A stretch of DNA of 64,000 nucleotides. It comes from Hylemonella sp. GTDB lineage: Bacteria; Pseudomonadota; Gammaproteobacteria; Burkholderiales; Burkholderiaceae_C. Every line of letters starts with the position of its first letter. The first letter of the stretch is position 1. A program made the position numbers and the translations under genes. The notes beneath the pieces were generated by a model. It did not search any database. It saw only the letters and a program-made list of their open reading frames with translations, and was not told the DNA's origin. Shown piece by piece: positions 12,404-20,411 of this stretch. The stretch covers positions 310,001-374,000 of the forward strand of contig NZ_JAPZSV010000003.1 in the NCBI RefSeq assembly GCF_027532185.1, in the 5' to 3' direction.

Positions 12404-12444
12404 GACAAAAAACATGGGCGCCACCCTGAGGGGTGGCGCCCATG
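12404..12444 (-). terminator. Rho-independent terminator/attenuator between binding protein and livH
   Basis: A perfect 14-base-pair stem (12413-12426 with 12431-12444, loop of four) is followed on the minus strand by a run of six T. It stands directly after the binding-protein stop and before livHMGF. Intra-operon terminators of this kind keep the periplasmic receptor in excess over the membrane parts; that role is inferred from position. Confidence 0.85.
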
Positions 12445-12453
12445 GTGGTCCGC

Positions 12454-13629
12454 TTACTTCGTCTTGCCGGGATCCTTGACGTCCTTGATGACGTCGAACT
12501 CGACGTTGTAGAGCTCACCGCCCTGCTTCTCGACCTTGCGCAGGTAGATGTTGTGCACCACGTCACGGGTCTGCGCGTCGATGAACATGGGGCCACGCGG
12601 GCTCTCCCAGACCTGGCCCTTCATGGCCGCCAGCAGGGCATCGCCGCCGCCCTGGCCCTTGGTGGCCTTGAGCGCTTCATAGATCACGCGCATGCCGTCA
12701 TAGCCGCCGACGGCCATGAAGTTCGGGCGCATGCCCTTGTTGGCCTTCTTGAAGGCCTCGACGAACTTCTTGTTGGTGGGCGAGGGATGGGCCGCCGAGT
12801 AGAAATGCGCCGTCACCACGCCCAGGGCGCCGTCGCCCATGTCGTTGAGCTGGTCGTCGTCGGTGATATCGCCGGGGCCAATCAGCTGGATGCCGGCCTT
12901 GTCCATGCCACGCTCGAGGAACTGCTTCATCACGGCCGCGCCGGCGCCCGAGGGCACGAAGACGAAGAGCGCGTCGGGCTTGGCATCACGCACCTTCTGC
13001 AGGAAGGGGGCGAAGTCGGGGTTGCGCATGGGCACGCGCAGCGACTCGATGACCGTGCCACCGTTGAAGATGAAACGGTCCTTGAAGAACTTCTCGGCAT
13101 CGTGGCCCGGGCCGTAGTCGCTGACCAGGGTCACCACCTTCTTGATGCCGCCCTTGCTCGTGGTCCAGTCGGCCATGGCCACCGACGACTGTGCCAGCGT
13201 GAAGCTGGTGCGCACGATGTAGGGGGAGGACAGGGTGATGCTGGAGGTGCCGGCGGCCATCACGACCATCGGGGTCTTGGACTGGGTGGCGATCGGTGCG
13301 GTGGCGAAGGCCGAAGGCGTGATGCCGAAACCGGCCAGCACATTGACCTTGTCGTTCACGACCAGTTCCTGCGCCAGGCGCTTGGTCACGTCGGGCACGC
13401 TGGTGTCGTCCTTGATGATCAGCTGCACCTTCTTGCCGCCGACGGTGTCGCCATGCTGGGCCATGTAGAGCTTGGCCGCGGCCTCGATCTGACGGCCGGT
13501 GGACGCCTGCTGACCGGTCATGGGCAGGATCAGGCCGATCTTGAAGGTGTTGTCCTGGGCCAGCACGGCCGTGGAAGACAGCGCTGCCAACGCCAGCGCC
13601 GACGCGCTCAGAAACACTCGCTTTTTCAT
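12454..13629 (-). CDS. Branched-chain amino-acid-type ABC transporter substrate-binding protein
   Basis: The product has 391 residues with a clear signal peptide (residues 1-24, cleavage after VLA). The mature part begins QDNTFKIGLILPMTGQQAS, the usual LivJ/type 1 periplasmic-binding opening, and keeps GYDGMRVIYEALKAT near residue 330. It delivers ligand to LivHMGF, encoded just downstream. An AGGAG site precedes the ATG at 13629. Proteins of this subgroup next to aromatic-degradation genes often bind benzoate-like acids. It is separated from a second, different binding protein upstream by a terminator and a promoter-like region, so it probably has its own promoter. Confidence 0.92.
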   Translation of the reverse strand: MKKRVFLSASALALAALSSTAVLAQDNTFKIGLILPMTGQQASTGRQIEAAAKLYMAQHGDTVGGKKVQLIIKDDTSVPDVTKRLAQELVVNDKVNVLAGFGITPSAFATAPIATQSKTPMVVMAAGTSSITLSSPYIVRTSFTLAQSSVAMADWTTSKGGIKKVVTLVSDYGPGHDAEKFFKDRFIFNGGTVIESLRVPMRNPDFAPFLQKVRDAKPDALFVFVPSGAGAAVMKQFLERGMDKAGIQLIGPGDITDDDQLNDMGDGALGVVTAHFYSAAHPSPTNKKFVEAFKKANKGMRPNFMAVGGYDGMRVIYEALKATKGQGGGDALLAAMKGQVWESPRGPMFIDAQTRDVVHNIYLRKVEKQGGELYNVEFDVIKDVKDPGKTK

Positions 13630-13764
13630 GAAAGACTCCTAAATAGGTGTTATCACTCCACGCACCCGGTCCGGAAACGCGCAGGAGCGAGCCTGTACGT
13701 GTACGCGAAGGTGCATTACTTTCGCCTCAAACCGAATCATGCGCAAGTCAAATTCCGGACTGAT

Positions 13765-13787
13765 AGATATAACGGTTTGAAATATCT
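13765..13787. promoter_or_regulatory. Dyad AGATAT-N11-ATATCT, LysR-box-like candidate operator
   Basis: A perfect 6-base inverted repeat separated by 11 bases lies in an AT-rich island about 140-160 bases upstream of the binding-protein start at 13629. The T-N11-A geometry is that of LysR-family boxes. The AT content contrasts sharply with the surrounding GC-rich DNA. Function is inferred only from pattern and position; the LysR protein encoded at 3408 is one candidate binder. Confidence 0.4.
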
Positions 13788-13804
13788 TAACCCTGCCCAG
13801 ACAA

Positions 13805-13838
13805 GAAAAAACCGGTCGGGCATCGCGCCGGACCGGTT
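13805..13838 (-). terminator. Rho-independent terminator of the second binding-protein gene
   Basis: The stem AACCGGTC/GACCGGTT (13810-13817 with 13831-13838) is followed on the minus strand by TTTTTT and further T residues. It lies 20 bases after the stop of the gene ending at 13859. Confidence 0.85.
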
Positions 13839-13858
13839 CGCCCAAGAGCGCTGCCCGC

Positions 13859-15001
13859 TCAGTAGCGCAGACGCCCCTCCTGGTCGACCACGGCAATGTC
13901 CACGAAGCTGCTGCCGACATTGCCCTTGGAGAAATCGACCCGGAAACCGCCGAGCTCCACCTCGCCCATGGACTGCAGGCTCTTGGCCAGCGCGGCCGGC
14001 GTGATCTCGCCGCGGATACGGCGCAGGCCCTCGCCCACGATGCGCGCGGCGATATAGCCCTCGAGCTGAAAGGGGGTGTAGCTGCTCACCTCGGGTGACG
14101 TCGCCTTCATCGCACTCTGGAATTCACGCAGCAACGGCCGCACCTTGTTGTTGGGATTGGGATAGGTCTGCGCGATGCCGATGCCGCGCGCCCCATCGGC
14201 CCCGGCCAGCTTGACCAGCAGGCCCGGCGGCACATAGGACAGCACGAAGATGGTCTGGGTCACGCCGGCCTTGCGCAGCTGGGCCACGCCCTGCGCCATG
14301 AAGGGCGGCGCACCGACAACGATCACGCCCTGGGCATTGAGCTTGGCCACGTCGTCGGCAGCCTTGGCCAGCACGGCCGGGTCCAGCGTACCCTGCACGC
14401 CCTTGACCTCCAGGCCCTTGTTCTTGGCCACTTCGTCGGCCACCACCTTCATGCCGGAGGTGCCGATCGGGATCTCCTGGTGCAGCACCGCCAGCTTCGT
14501 CATGCCCAGGGTGCTGGCGTGCTTGACGATCTCCTCGAGCTGCTGCTTGTCGCCCGCGCGCACGTGAAAGAGCTTCGGATGCCCCGGGTTGCGGAAGGGC
14601 TCGGCGCCGGGAATGGCGTTCATGACCACCACGTCGTACTTGTCGAGCAGCTTATCGTTGAGCATGCGCTGGATGGAGGCCGAGCCGATGGGCGAGATCA
14701 GCGCCACGGGCTGCCGCTGCATGGCCCGCTCCAGCGCCGAGACGAAACCATCGGGCTTGTAGGTGTCGTCGATCTCGAACACCACCACCTTGCGGCCGTT
14801 GATGCCTCCCACCCTGTTGACCTGGGCGGCCCAGGCCTTGAGACCCTGGTTGACCTCGGGCGCGTCGGGCACCGGGATGCCAGTGAAAGGACCCACCTGA
14901 CCGATCACGATGTCTTGGGCCGAAACCGCTTGCGCCAGCACCACCGCCATCCCCAACACCAAGCGGGTTGCCCAACGGGCCAAGGTCTGTCTCAGCAGCA
15001 T
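13859..15001 (-). CDS. ABC transporter substrate-binding protein (type 1 periplasmic fold)
   Basis: The product has 380 residues. The signal peptide is about 30 residues long (cleavage near AVSAQD), then IVIGQVGPFTGIPVPDAPEVNQGLKAW as in Leu/Ile/Val-type receptors. The start at 15001 is preceded by AAGGAAG; an ATG seven codons upstream lacks a ribosome site. It differs clearly from the receptor at 12454 and ends in its own terminator, so the LivHMGF permease may be served by two receptors of different specificity. The two-receptor arrangement resembles aromatic-acid uptake systems; the ligand cannot be read from sequence. Confidence 0.88.
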   Translation of the reverse strand: MLLRQTLARWATRLVLGMAVVLAQAVSAQDIVIGQVGPFTGIPVPDAPEVNQGLKAWAAQVNRVGGINGRKVVVFEIDDTYKPDGFVSALERAMQRQPVALISPIGSASIQRMLNDKLLDKYDVVVMNAIPGAEPFRNPGHPKLFHVRAGDKQQLEEIVKHASTLGMTKLAVLHQEIPIGTSGMKVVADEVAKNKGLEVKGVQGTLDPAVLAKAADDVAKLNAQGVIVVGAPPFMAQGVAQLRKAGVTQTIFVLSYVPPGLLVKLAGADGARGIGIAQTYPNPNNKVRPLLREFQSAMKATSPEVSSYTPFQLEGYIAARIVGEGLRRIRGEITPAALAKSLQSMGEVELGGFRVDFSKGNVGSSFVDIAVVDQEGRLRY

Positions 15002-15204
15002 CTGTCTTCCTTTTCTGTTCATCGGGAGGCCGGCAGGGTCTGTGGACTGCCGCCCGTGGCGAGTGTGCGTCCGGCAGGGGGCGGGAACCAGTACAAAATC
15101 ATTCCATGTGATATGCCGCCCTGCGATAACTGGTCCATAATCCGCATCCTGAATGACGTACCCCACGTCGGCCTGTCCCCCGCTCAAGAAAGAGGAGATC
15201 TCCT

Positions 15205-16332
15205 ATGACGCTACGTACCACCCCGCCCTTCCGCGCCGACCACGTCGGCAGCTTCCTGCGTCCCAAGTACCTGTTGGAAGCGCGTGAGCAGAGGGCCAAG
15301 GGCGAGATCACGGCCGAGCAGCTGCGCAAGGTCGAGGACAAGGCGATCACCGAGATCGTGAAGTTCCAGGAAGACGTGGGCCTGCAGAGCATCACCGACG
15401 GCGAGTTCCGCCGCACCTACTTCCACGTCGACTTCCTGGAGCAGATCGGCGGCGTCAAGACCGACATCCCCGTCACCGTGGTCAAGCCCGACGGCACCAA
15501 GGAACTGGCGCCGCCCGTGATGCGCGTGATCGACAAGGTGCGCCACGTCAAGGACATCCAGCTCGCCGACTTTCAATACCTCAAGAGCCAGATCGCCCCG
15601 GGCCGCGGCAGCGTGGCCAAGGTCACCATCCCCTCGCCCACCATGCTGCACTTCCGCGGCGGCCGTGCCGGCATCAGCAAGGAACACTACCCCGAGCTTG
15701 AGCCGACGTTCTACGACGATGTGGCCCAGGCGTATGGCGACGAACTGCGCAGCCTGGCGGCCGCCGGTTGCACCTATGTGCAGATGGACGATACCAACCT
15801 GGCCTATCTGTGCGACGAGAAGATGCGCGAAGCCGCGCGCCAGCGTGGCGACGACCCCAATGAGCTGCCGCACCGCTACGCCAAGTTCATCAACAAGGTC
15901 GTGGCCCAGAAGCCGGCCGGTATGACCCTGGCCATGCACCTGTGCCGCGGCAACTTCAAGAGCACGCATGCGGCCTCGGGCAACTACGAGCCCGTGGCCG
16001 AAGCCCTGCTGAGGGAGATGAACCTCGACGCCTACTTCCTGGAGTACGACGACGACCGCAGCGGCGACTTCCGTCCCCTGCGCTACCTCGCGCCGGGCAA
16101 GATCGTGGTGCTGGGCCTGGTGACCACCAAGTTCGGCAAGCTCGAGTCCAAGGACGATCTCAAGCGCCGGATCGACGAGGCCGCCAAGTACGTGCCCCTG
16201 GAGCAGCTCTGCCTGTCACCCCAGTGCGGCTTCTCCAGCACCGTGCACGGCAACGACATCGCGGTGGAAGACCAGCGTGCCAAGCTGCGCCTGGTGATCG
16301 AGACGGCCCAGGAGGTCTGGGGCAGCGCCTGA
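15205..16332 (+). CDS. Cobalamin-independent methionine synthase (MetE) C-terminal-domain protein
   Basis: The product has 375 residues, half the size of full MetE, and contains only the catalytic barrel (YxjG/YxjH-like, COG0620). It opens with the family motif RADHVGSFLRP. Putative zinc ligands are H245 and C247 in MHLCRGN and C341 in SPQCGF. Family members transfer methyl groups from methyl-folate or other donors to a thiol; single-domain forms often have unknown acceptors. A strong AGGAG precedes the ATG at 15205. It stands alone, divergent from a binding protein and next to a hydroxycinnamate cluster, which raises the possibility of a role in handling methyl groups from methoxylated aromatics. 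That idea is inference. Confidence 0.85.
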   Translation: MTLRTTPPFRADHVGSFLRPKYLLEAREQRAKGEITAEQLRKVEDKAITEIVKFQEDVGLQSITDGEFRRTYFHVDFLEQIGGVKTDIPVTVVKPDGTKELAPPVMRVIDKVRHVKDIQLADFQYLKSQIAPGRGSVAKVTIPSPTMLHFRGGRAGISKEHYPELEPTFYDDVAQAYGDELRSLAAAGCTYVQMDDTNLAYLCDEKMREAARQRGDDPNELPHRYAKFINKVVAQKPAGMTLAMHLCRGNFKSTHAASGNYEPVAEALLREMNLDAYFLEYDDDRSGDFRPLRYLAPGKIVVLGLVTTKFGKLESKDDLKRRIDEAAKYVPLEQLCLSPQCGFSSTVHGNDIAVEDQRAKLRLVIETAQEVWGSA

Positions 16333-16354
16333 TTCCGGATTTGCTTCGTGAAAA

Positions 16355-16379
16355 GGCGGCCTTCAGGCCGCCTTTTTTT
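16355..16379 (+). terminator. Rho-independent terminator shared by two convergent genes
   Basis: The stem GGCGGCC-TTCA-GGCCGCC is followed by seven T on the plus strand and preceded by AAAA, so it can work in both directions. It ends the MetE-like gene and lies across the last codons of the convergent comFB-like gene. Confidence 0.85.
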
Positions 16380-16671
16380 CTGCGCTGGCGTAGGGTTTGC
16401 CGTGGCTGGAGCGCTCGCTGACCAGACGGAAGGCATAGTCCAGCGCGGCCTCGAGCGAGAGCTCGATGGCCTGCCGCTCCTGCTCCGTCAGATAGAACAT
16501 CAGATCCACGTCGTGGCGCACATAACGCGCCGGCAGGCGGTTGAGGGCCACGCAGGCGACGTCGGCCAGGGCATCGGGCATCAGGTCCGGGCGCTTGCTG
16601 GCGCGCCGCAACACCTCTTCGAACACGAGCCGTTCGTAGTAGTTGTGGACCTGCTCGAAATTGCTGATCAT
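16363..16671 (-). CDS. Late competence development protein ComFB family
   Basis: The product has 102 residues. It shows the ComFB-family core: NYYERLVFEEVLRRA near the N-terminus, then DALADVACVALNRLPARYV in the middle, with the acidic/Cys (DVAC) and ALNRLPxRY motifs of the family. Members have been reported to bind cyclic di-GMP in cyanobacteria and Bacillus, linking the signal to motility or competence. The start at 16671 has no better alternative. Its last codons (EKKAA) are written by the terminator at 16355-16379. A PAS-GGDEF protein (31842) and comEC (42360) occur elsewhere in the window, but no direct partner is adjacent. Confidence 0.8.
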   Translation of the reverse strand: MISNFEQVHNYYERLVFEEVLRRASKRPDLMPDALADVACVALNRLPARYVRHDVDLMFYLTEQERQAIELSLEAALDYAFRLVSERSSHGKPYASAEKKAA

Positions 16672-16736
16672 GACCGCCTCCAGTGCTGAGCAATCACGTT
16701 ATCAGGTCCGTACGGGCCTGACAAGCGGCCCGTGGC

Positions 16737-17603
16737 TCAGGGCGCCAGACCCAGCAGGCGCACGGCGTTGTCCTTGAGGATGCCGGGCATGACCTCGGGC
16801 TTGAAGCCGGCCTCTTCAAAATCCTTCATCCAGCGCTCGGGCGTGATCAGCGGGTAGTCCGAGCCGAACAGGACGCGGTCTTTCAGCAGGGTGTTGGCGT
16901 ACTGCACGAGCTGCTTCGGAAAGTACTTGGGGCTCCAGCCCGAGAGGTCGATCCAGACGTTGGGCTTGTGCGTGGCCACCGACAGCGCTTCGTCCTGCCA
17001 GGGGAAGCTGGGGTGCGCCATGACGATCTGCATGTCGGGAAAACTGATGGCCACGTCATCCAGATGCATGGGGTTGCTGTACTCCAGGCGCAGGCCGCCG
17101 CCGCAGCGCATCCCACTGCCGATGCCGCTGTGGCCCGTGTGGAAGATGGCGGGCAGCTTGTACTCGGCGATCACCTCGTAGATGGGCCAGGCCATCTTGT
17201 CGTAAGGGTGGTAGCCCTGGACCGTGGGATGGAACTTGAAGCCCTTGACGCCGTGCTCCTCGATCAGGCGGCGCGCCTCGCGTGCGCCCATCTTGCCCTT
17301 GTGCGGATCGACGCTGCCGAAGGCCATCATCATGTCGCTGTTGGCCTTGGCGGCCTCGGCGATTTCCTCGTTCGGGATGCGGCGACGCCCCAGATTGGAC
17401 TCGCTGTCCACCGTGAACATGATCAGGCCGATCTTGCGCTCACGGTAATAGGCCACGGTCTCGGCAATGGTCGGCCGGCGGTTGGAACGGAAGTACTTGT
17501 CCGCCGCGCGGTCGTATTCCTCGCCGTAGTTGTCAAAAGGGTTCCAGCAGCTGACTTCGGCGTGCGTGTGCACGTCAATGGCGATGAGGTTCTTGTGGTC
17601 CAT
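16737..17603 (-). CDS. Amidohydrolase family protein, candidate hydrolase of hydroxycinnamate breakdown
   Basis: The product has 288 residues of the COG2159 metal-dependent amidohydrolase group. Ligand motifs are DVHTHAE (H12, H14), KGFKFHPTVQGYHP, FHTGHSG, VMAHPSFPW and a terminal GSDYPLI with the conserved Asp. It is divergent from the crotonase/feruloyl-CoA synthase operon across a 124-base promoter region. In Rhodococcus jostii RHA1 the p-hydroxycinnamate (cou) pathway uses an amidohydrolase-superfamily enzyme, CouO, in place of a thiolase; this gene fits that position. Orthology to CouO is inference. A gamma-resorcylate-type decarboxylase is another possibility. Confidence 0.8.
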   Translation of the reverse strand: MDHKNLIAIDVHTHAEVSCWNPFDNYGEEYDRAADKYFRSNRRPTIAETVAYYRERKIGLIMFTVDSESNLGRRRIPNEEIAEAAKANSDMMMAFGSVDPHKGKMGAREARRLIEEHGVKGFKFHPTVQGYHPYDKMAWPIYEVIAEYKLPAIFHTGHSGIGSGMRCGGGLRLEYSNPMHLDDVAISFPDMQIVMAHPSFPWQDEALSVATHKPNVWIDLSGWSPKYFPKQLVQYANTLLKDRVLFGSDYPLITPERWMKDFEEAGFKPEVMPGILKDNAVRLLGLAP

Positions 17604-17683
17604 GACCTTCTCCGGGCTGAGGCCATCGGATGGGATGGCCTAGGGTAAACACTGATGAAAAGCAGGCAAGGCTTGCTTGAACT

Positions 17684-17700
17684 GGTTATATTTCATAACC
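17684..17700. promoter_or_regulatory. GGTTAT-N5-ATAACC dyad, candidate MarR operator
   Basis: A perfect 6-base inverted repeat with a 5-base spacer lies in the divergent promoter between the amidohydrolase (start 17603) and the crotonase gene (start 17728). Its size and symmetry suit a MarR dimer. The MarR gene at 24273 ends this cluster and is the natural candidate. Hydroxycinnamoyl-CoA thioesters are the known inducers of related repressors (CouR, FerR/FerC). Confidence 0.55.
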
Positions 17701-17727
17701 ATAATCGATTCCCGAAAGAAACACAAG

Positions 17728-18510
17728 ATGAACAACCCTGACCTCCACTTTGAACGCCGCGGCGAGCACCAGGAAATCGCCGTCATCCGCCTGACCCGGC
17801 CCGCCAAGCGCAACGCCCTCAACGATGGTCTGATCCTCGCCCTGCGCAAGCTGTTCGAGGAGATGCCCGAAGGTGTGCGCGCCGCCGTGCTCGACGGCGA
17901 GGGCGATCACTTCTGCGCCGGTCTGGACCTCAGCGAACTGAAAGAGCGTGACGCCGGCCAAGGCCTGCACCATTCGCGCATGTGGCACGCCGCACTCGAA
18001 CAGGTGCAGTACGGCCCGGTGCCCGTCATCGCCGCGCTGCATGGCGCCGTGGTCGGCGGCGGCCTGGAACTGGCGGCCGCTTGCCACATCCGCGTGGCCG
18101 ACGAGTCCACTTTCTACGCCCTGCCCGAGGGCTCGCGCGGCATCTTCGTGGGCGGGGGCGGCGCGGTGCGCATCCCGCGCCTGATCGGCGCCGCACGCAT
18201 GACCGACATGATGCTCACGGGCCGCGTCTACAACGCCGTCGACGGCGAAAAGGCGGGCTTTGCGCAGTACCTCGTGCCGCAGGGCACGGCTTTCGACAAA
18301 GCCCTGGAGCTGGCCGCGCGGGTGGCGGAAAACGCGCCCCTGACCAACTACGCCCTGATCCACGCCCTTCCCCGCATTGCCGAGCAGCCGGCCGACCAGG
18401 GCTTCCTCACCGAAGCCATGATGGCCGCCATCGCCCAGAGCGCACCCGAAGCCAAACAACGTGTACGCGCCTTCCTCGAAGGCAAGGCCGCCAAGGTCAG
18501 CAAGGGCTGA
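17728..18510 (+). CDS. Crotonase/enoyl-CoA hydratase family protein
   Basis: The product has 260 residues. The oxyanion-hole segment is HFCAGLDLSEL (61-71), and both acidic residues of true hydratases are present: E114 in GGGLELA and E134 in PEGSRG. It is therefore expected to hydrate an enoyl-CoA such as feruloyl- or coumaroyl-CoA. Sequence outside the motifs does not look like the classical hydroxycinnamoyl-CoA hydratase-lyase (Ech), so retro-aldol release of vanillin is uncertain. The ATG at 17728 begins the conserved region; a TTG extension of 17 codons would run through the operator. It is 21 bases before feruloyl-CoA synthase in the same operon. Confidence 0.9.
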   Translation: MNNPDLHFERRGEHQEIAVIRLTRPAKRNALNDGLILALRKLFEEMPEGVRAAVLDGEGDHFCAGLDLSELKERDAGQGLHHSRMWHAALEQVQYGPVPVIAALHGAVVGGGLELAAACHIRVADESTFYALPEGSRGIFVGGGGAVRIPRLIGAARMTDMMLTGRVYNAVDGEKAGFAQYLVPQGTAFDKALELAARVAENAPLTNYALIHALPRIAEQPADQGFLTEAMMAAIAQSAPEAKQRVRAFLEGKAAKVSKG

Positions 18511-18531
18511 CACCTGGACAAAAGACGACCC

Positions 18532-20403
18532 ATGAGCGAGACGAACCAGACCTCCCCGCGCTACCGCCCCGTGCCCTTCGGCGTGACCCGTGTGACCGTG
18601 CGCGAAGGCGCGCCTGGCACCCGTTATGTGCAGGCCGAGCTGCCCCTGGGCGCCTATGCCCGCCGACTCAGCGATTTCCTGGTCCACTGGGCCGAAGCCG
18701 AACCCGAGCGCAGCTTCATGGCGCGCCGCGCTCAGCTGGGCGAAGGCCGTACCGGCGAGTGGCAACACATCAGCTACGCCCACGCGCTGGACGCGGCAGG
18801 CCGCATCGGCCAGGCCCTGCTGGACCGCAAGCTCACGCCCGAGCGGCCCGTGGTGATCCTCAGCGAAAACACGCTGGAGCACGCCCTGCTCTCGCTGGGC
18901 TGCATCTACGCCGGCATCCCCTACTGCCCGGTCTCGCCGGCCTATGCCACGGTGAGCCAGGACTACGACAAGCTCAAGCACGTGCTGGCCACGCTCACCC
19001 CGGGCCTGGTCTACGCCGCCGATGGCGCACGCTACGGCAAGGCGATCCAGGCCACGGTGGGCGCCGATGTTGAGGTCGTGCTGGCCCAGGGCAGCATCGA
19101 CGGTCGCAAGACCACGAGCTTTGATGCACTGCGCAACACCGCCGCGACCGAGGCAGTGGACGCGGCGATGCATGCCGTACGCCCGGACACCATCGCCAAG
19201 TTCCTCTTCACCTCGGGCTCGACGAAGATGCCCAAGCCGGTGATCAACACCCACCGCATGTGGTGCGCCAACCTGCAGCAGATCACCCTGTCCATGCCGG
19301 TGATCGCCGAGGCCCCACCCATCTTCGTGGACTGGCTGCCCTGGAACCACACCTTCGGCGGCAACCACAACGTGGGCCTGACGCTGATGCACGGCGGTAC
19401 GCTCTACATCGACGACGGCAAACCCACGGCCGCACTCATCGGCGAAACCCTGCGCAACCTGCGCGAGATCGCACCCACGCTGTACTTCAACGTGCCCACA
19501 GGCTTCGAGATGATCGCTCAGGCCATGAAGAGCGATGAGGTGCTGCGCAAGAAGCTGCTCTCACGCGTGCGCATGTTCTTCTACTCCGGCGCCGGGCTGG
19601 CCCAGCCCGTCTGGGACAGCCTGCACCAGACGGCCGAAGCTGAAGTGGGCGAGCGCATCGTTATGGCCACCGGTCTAGGCATGACCGAGTCAGCACCCTC
19701 GGCCATGTTCACCAACAGCCCCAATGTGAAGGCCGGCGACATCGGCACGCCCGTACCCGGCATGACGCTCAAGCTGGTCGACGTGGACGGCAAGACCGAG
19801 GTGCGCTACAAGGGCCCCAACGTCACGCCGGGCTACTGGCGCTCAGAGCAAGCCACGCGCGAGGCCTTTGATGAGGAGGGTTATCTGTGCACCGGCGACG
19901 CCGTGCAGTGGATCGACCCGAACGACATCCATCGCGGCCTGAAGTTCGACGGCCGCATCGCCGAGGACTTCAAGCTCTCCACTGGTACCTTCGTCAGCGT
20001 GGGACCGATGCGCGCCAAGGTGATCGTCACCGGCGCGCCCTATGTGCAGGACGTGGTGCTCACGGGCCTGAACATGAAGGAAGTCGGCGCGCTGATCTTC
20101 CCCTCGCCCGCCTGCCGCGCGGTCAGCGGCCTGCCGGACGATGCCCCCTGGGCCGATGTGCTGGCCAGCGCGCCGGTGCGGGATCGCTTCCAGGCCGTGG
20201 TCAACGAGCTGGCCCGCCAGGCGACCGGCAGCGCCAATCGCATCGCCCGCGCCCTGCTGCTGGCCGAGCCCCCCTCGATCGACAAGGGCGAGGTCACCGA
20301 CAAGGGCTCGATCAATCAACGCGCCGTGCTCAAGCACCGTGATGCGCTCGTGCAGGCCCTGCACGACGATACGGCCGCCGGCATCCTCAAACCTCAAGCC
20401 TGA
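18532..20403 (+). CDS. fcs: Feruloyl-CoA synthase
   Basis: The product has 623 residues, the length typical of feruloyl-CoA synthases. It is an adenylate-forming enzyme: the AMP-binding loop reads FLFTSGSTKMPKP (near residue 225), followed by VDWLPWNHTFGGNHN and MATGLGMTESAPSAMFT, both characteristic of this branch. It activates ferulate and related 4-hydroxycinnamates to CoA thioesters with ATP. It starts 21 bases after the crotonase gene and ends 8 bases before the SDR gene, so all three are one transcript. The MarR gene at 24273 probably controls it. Confidence 0.94.
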   Translation: MSETNQTSPRYRPVPFGVTRVTVREGAPGTRYVQAELPLGAYARRLSDFLVHWAEAEPERSFMARRAQLGEGRTGEWQHISYAHALDAAGRIGQALLDRKLTPERPVVILSENTLEHALLSLGCIYAGIPYCPVSPAYATVSQDYDKLKHVLATLTPGLVYAADGARYGKAIQATVGADVEVVLAQGSIDGRKTTSFDALRNTAATEAVDAAMHAVRPDTIAKFLFTSGSTKMPKPVINTHRMWCANLQQITLSMPVIAEAPPIFVDWLPWNHTFGGNHNVGLTLMHGGTLYIDDGKPTAALIGETLRNLREIAPTLYFNVPTGFEMIAQAMKSDEVLRKKLLSRVRMFFYSGAGLAQPVWDSLHQTAEAEVGERIVMATGLGMTESAPSAMFTNSPNVKAGDIGTPVPGMTLKLVDVDGKTEVRYKGPNVTPGYWRSEQATREAFDEEGYLCTGDAVQWIDPNDIHRGLKFDGRIAEDFKLSTGTFVSVGPMRAKVIVTGAPYVQDVVLTGLNMKEVGALIFPSPACRAVSGLPDDAPWADVLASAPVRDRFQAVVNELARQATGSANRIARALLLAEPPSIDKGEVTDKGSINQRAVLKHRDALVQALHDDTAAGILKPQA

Positions 20404-20411
20404 ACCACCGT

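Noticed and set aside
12433-14004. 523-codon plus-strand frame
   Set aside because: Runs opposite the liv-type binding protein and across two terminators; not a credible gene.
17686-19392. 568-codon open frame on the minus strand
   Set aside because: It lies exactly opposite the crotonase and fcs genes; its protein is rich in His, Gly, Gln and Val without domains. High GC at codon position 3 opens antisense frames here.
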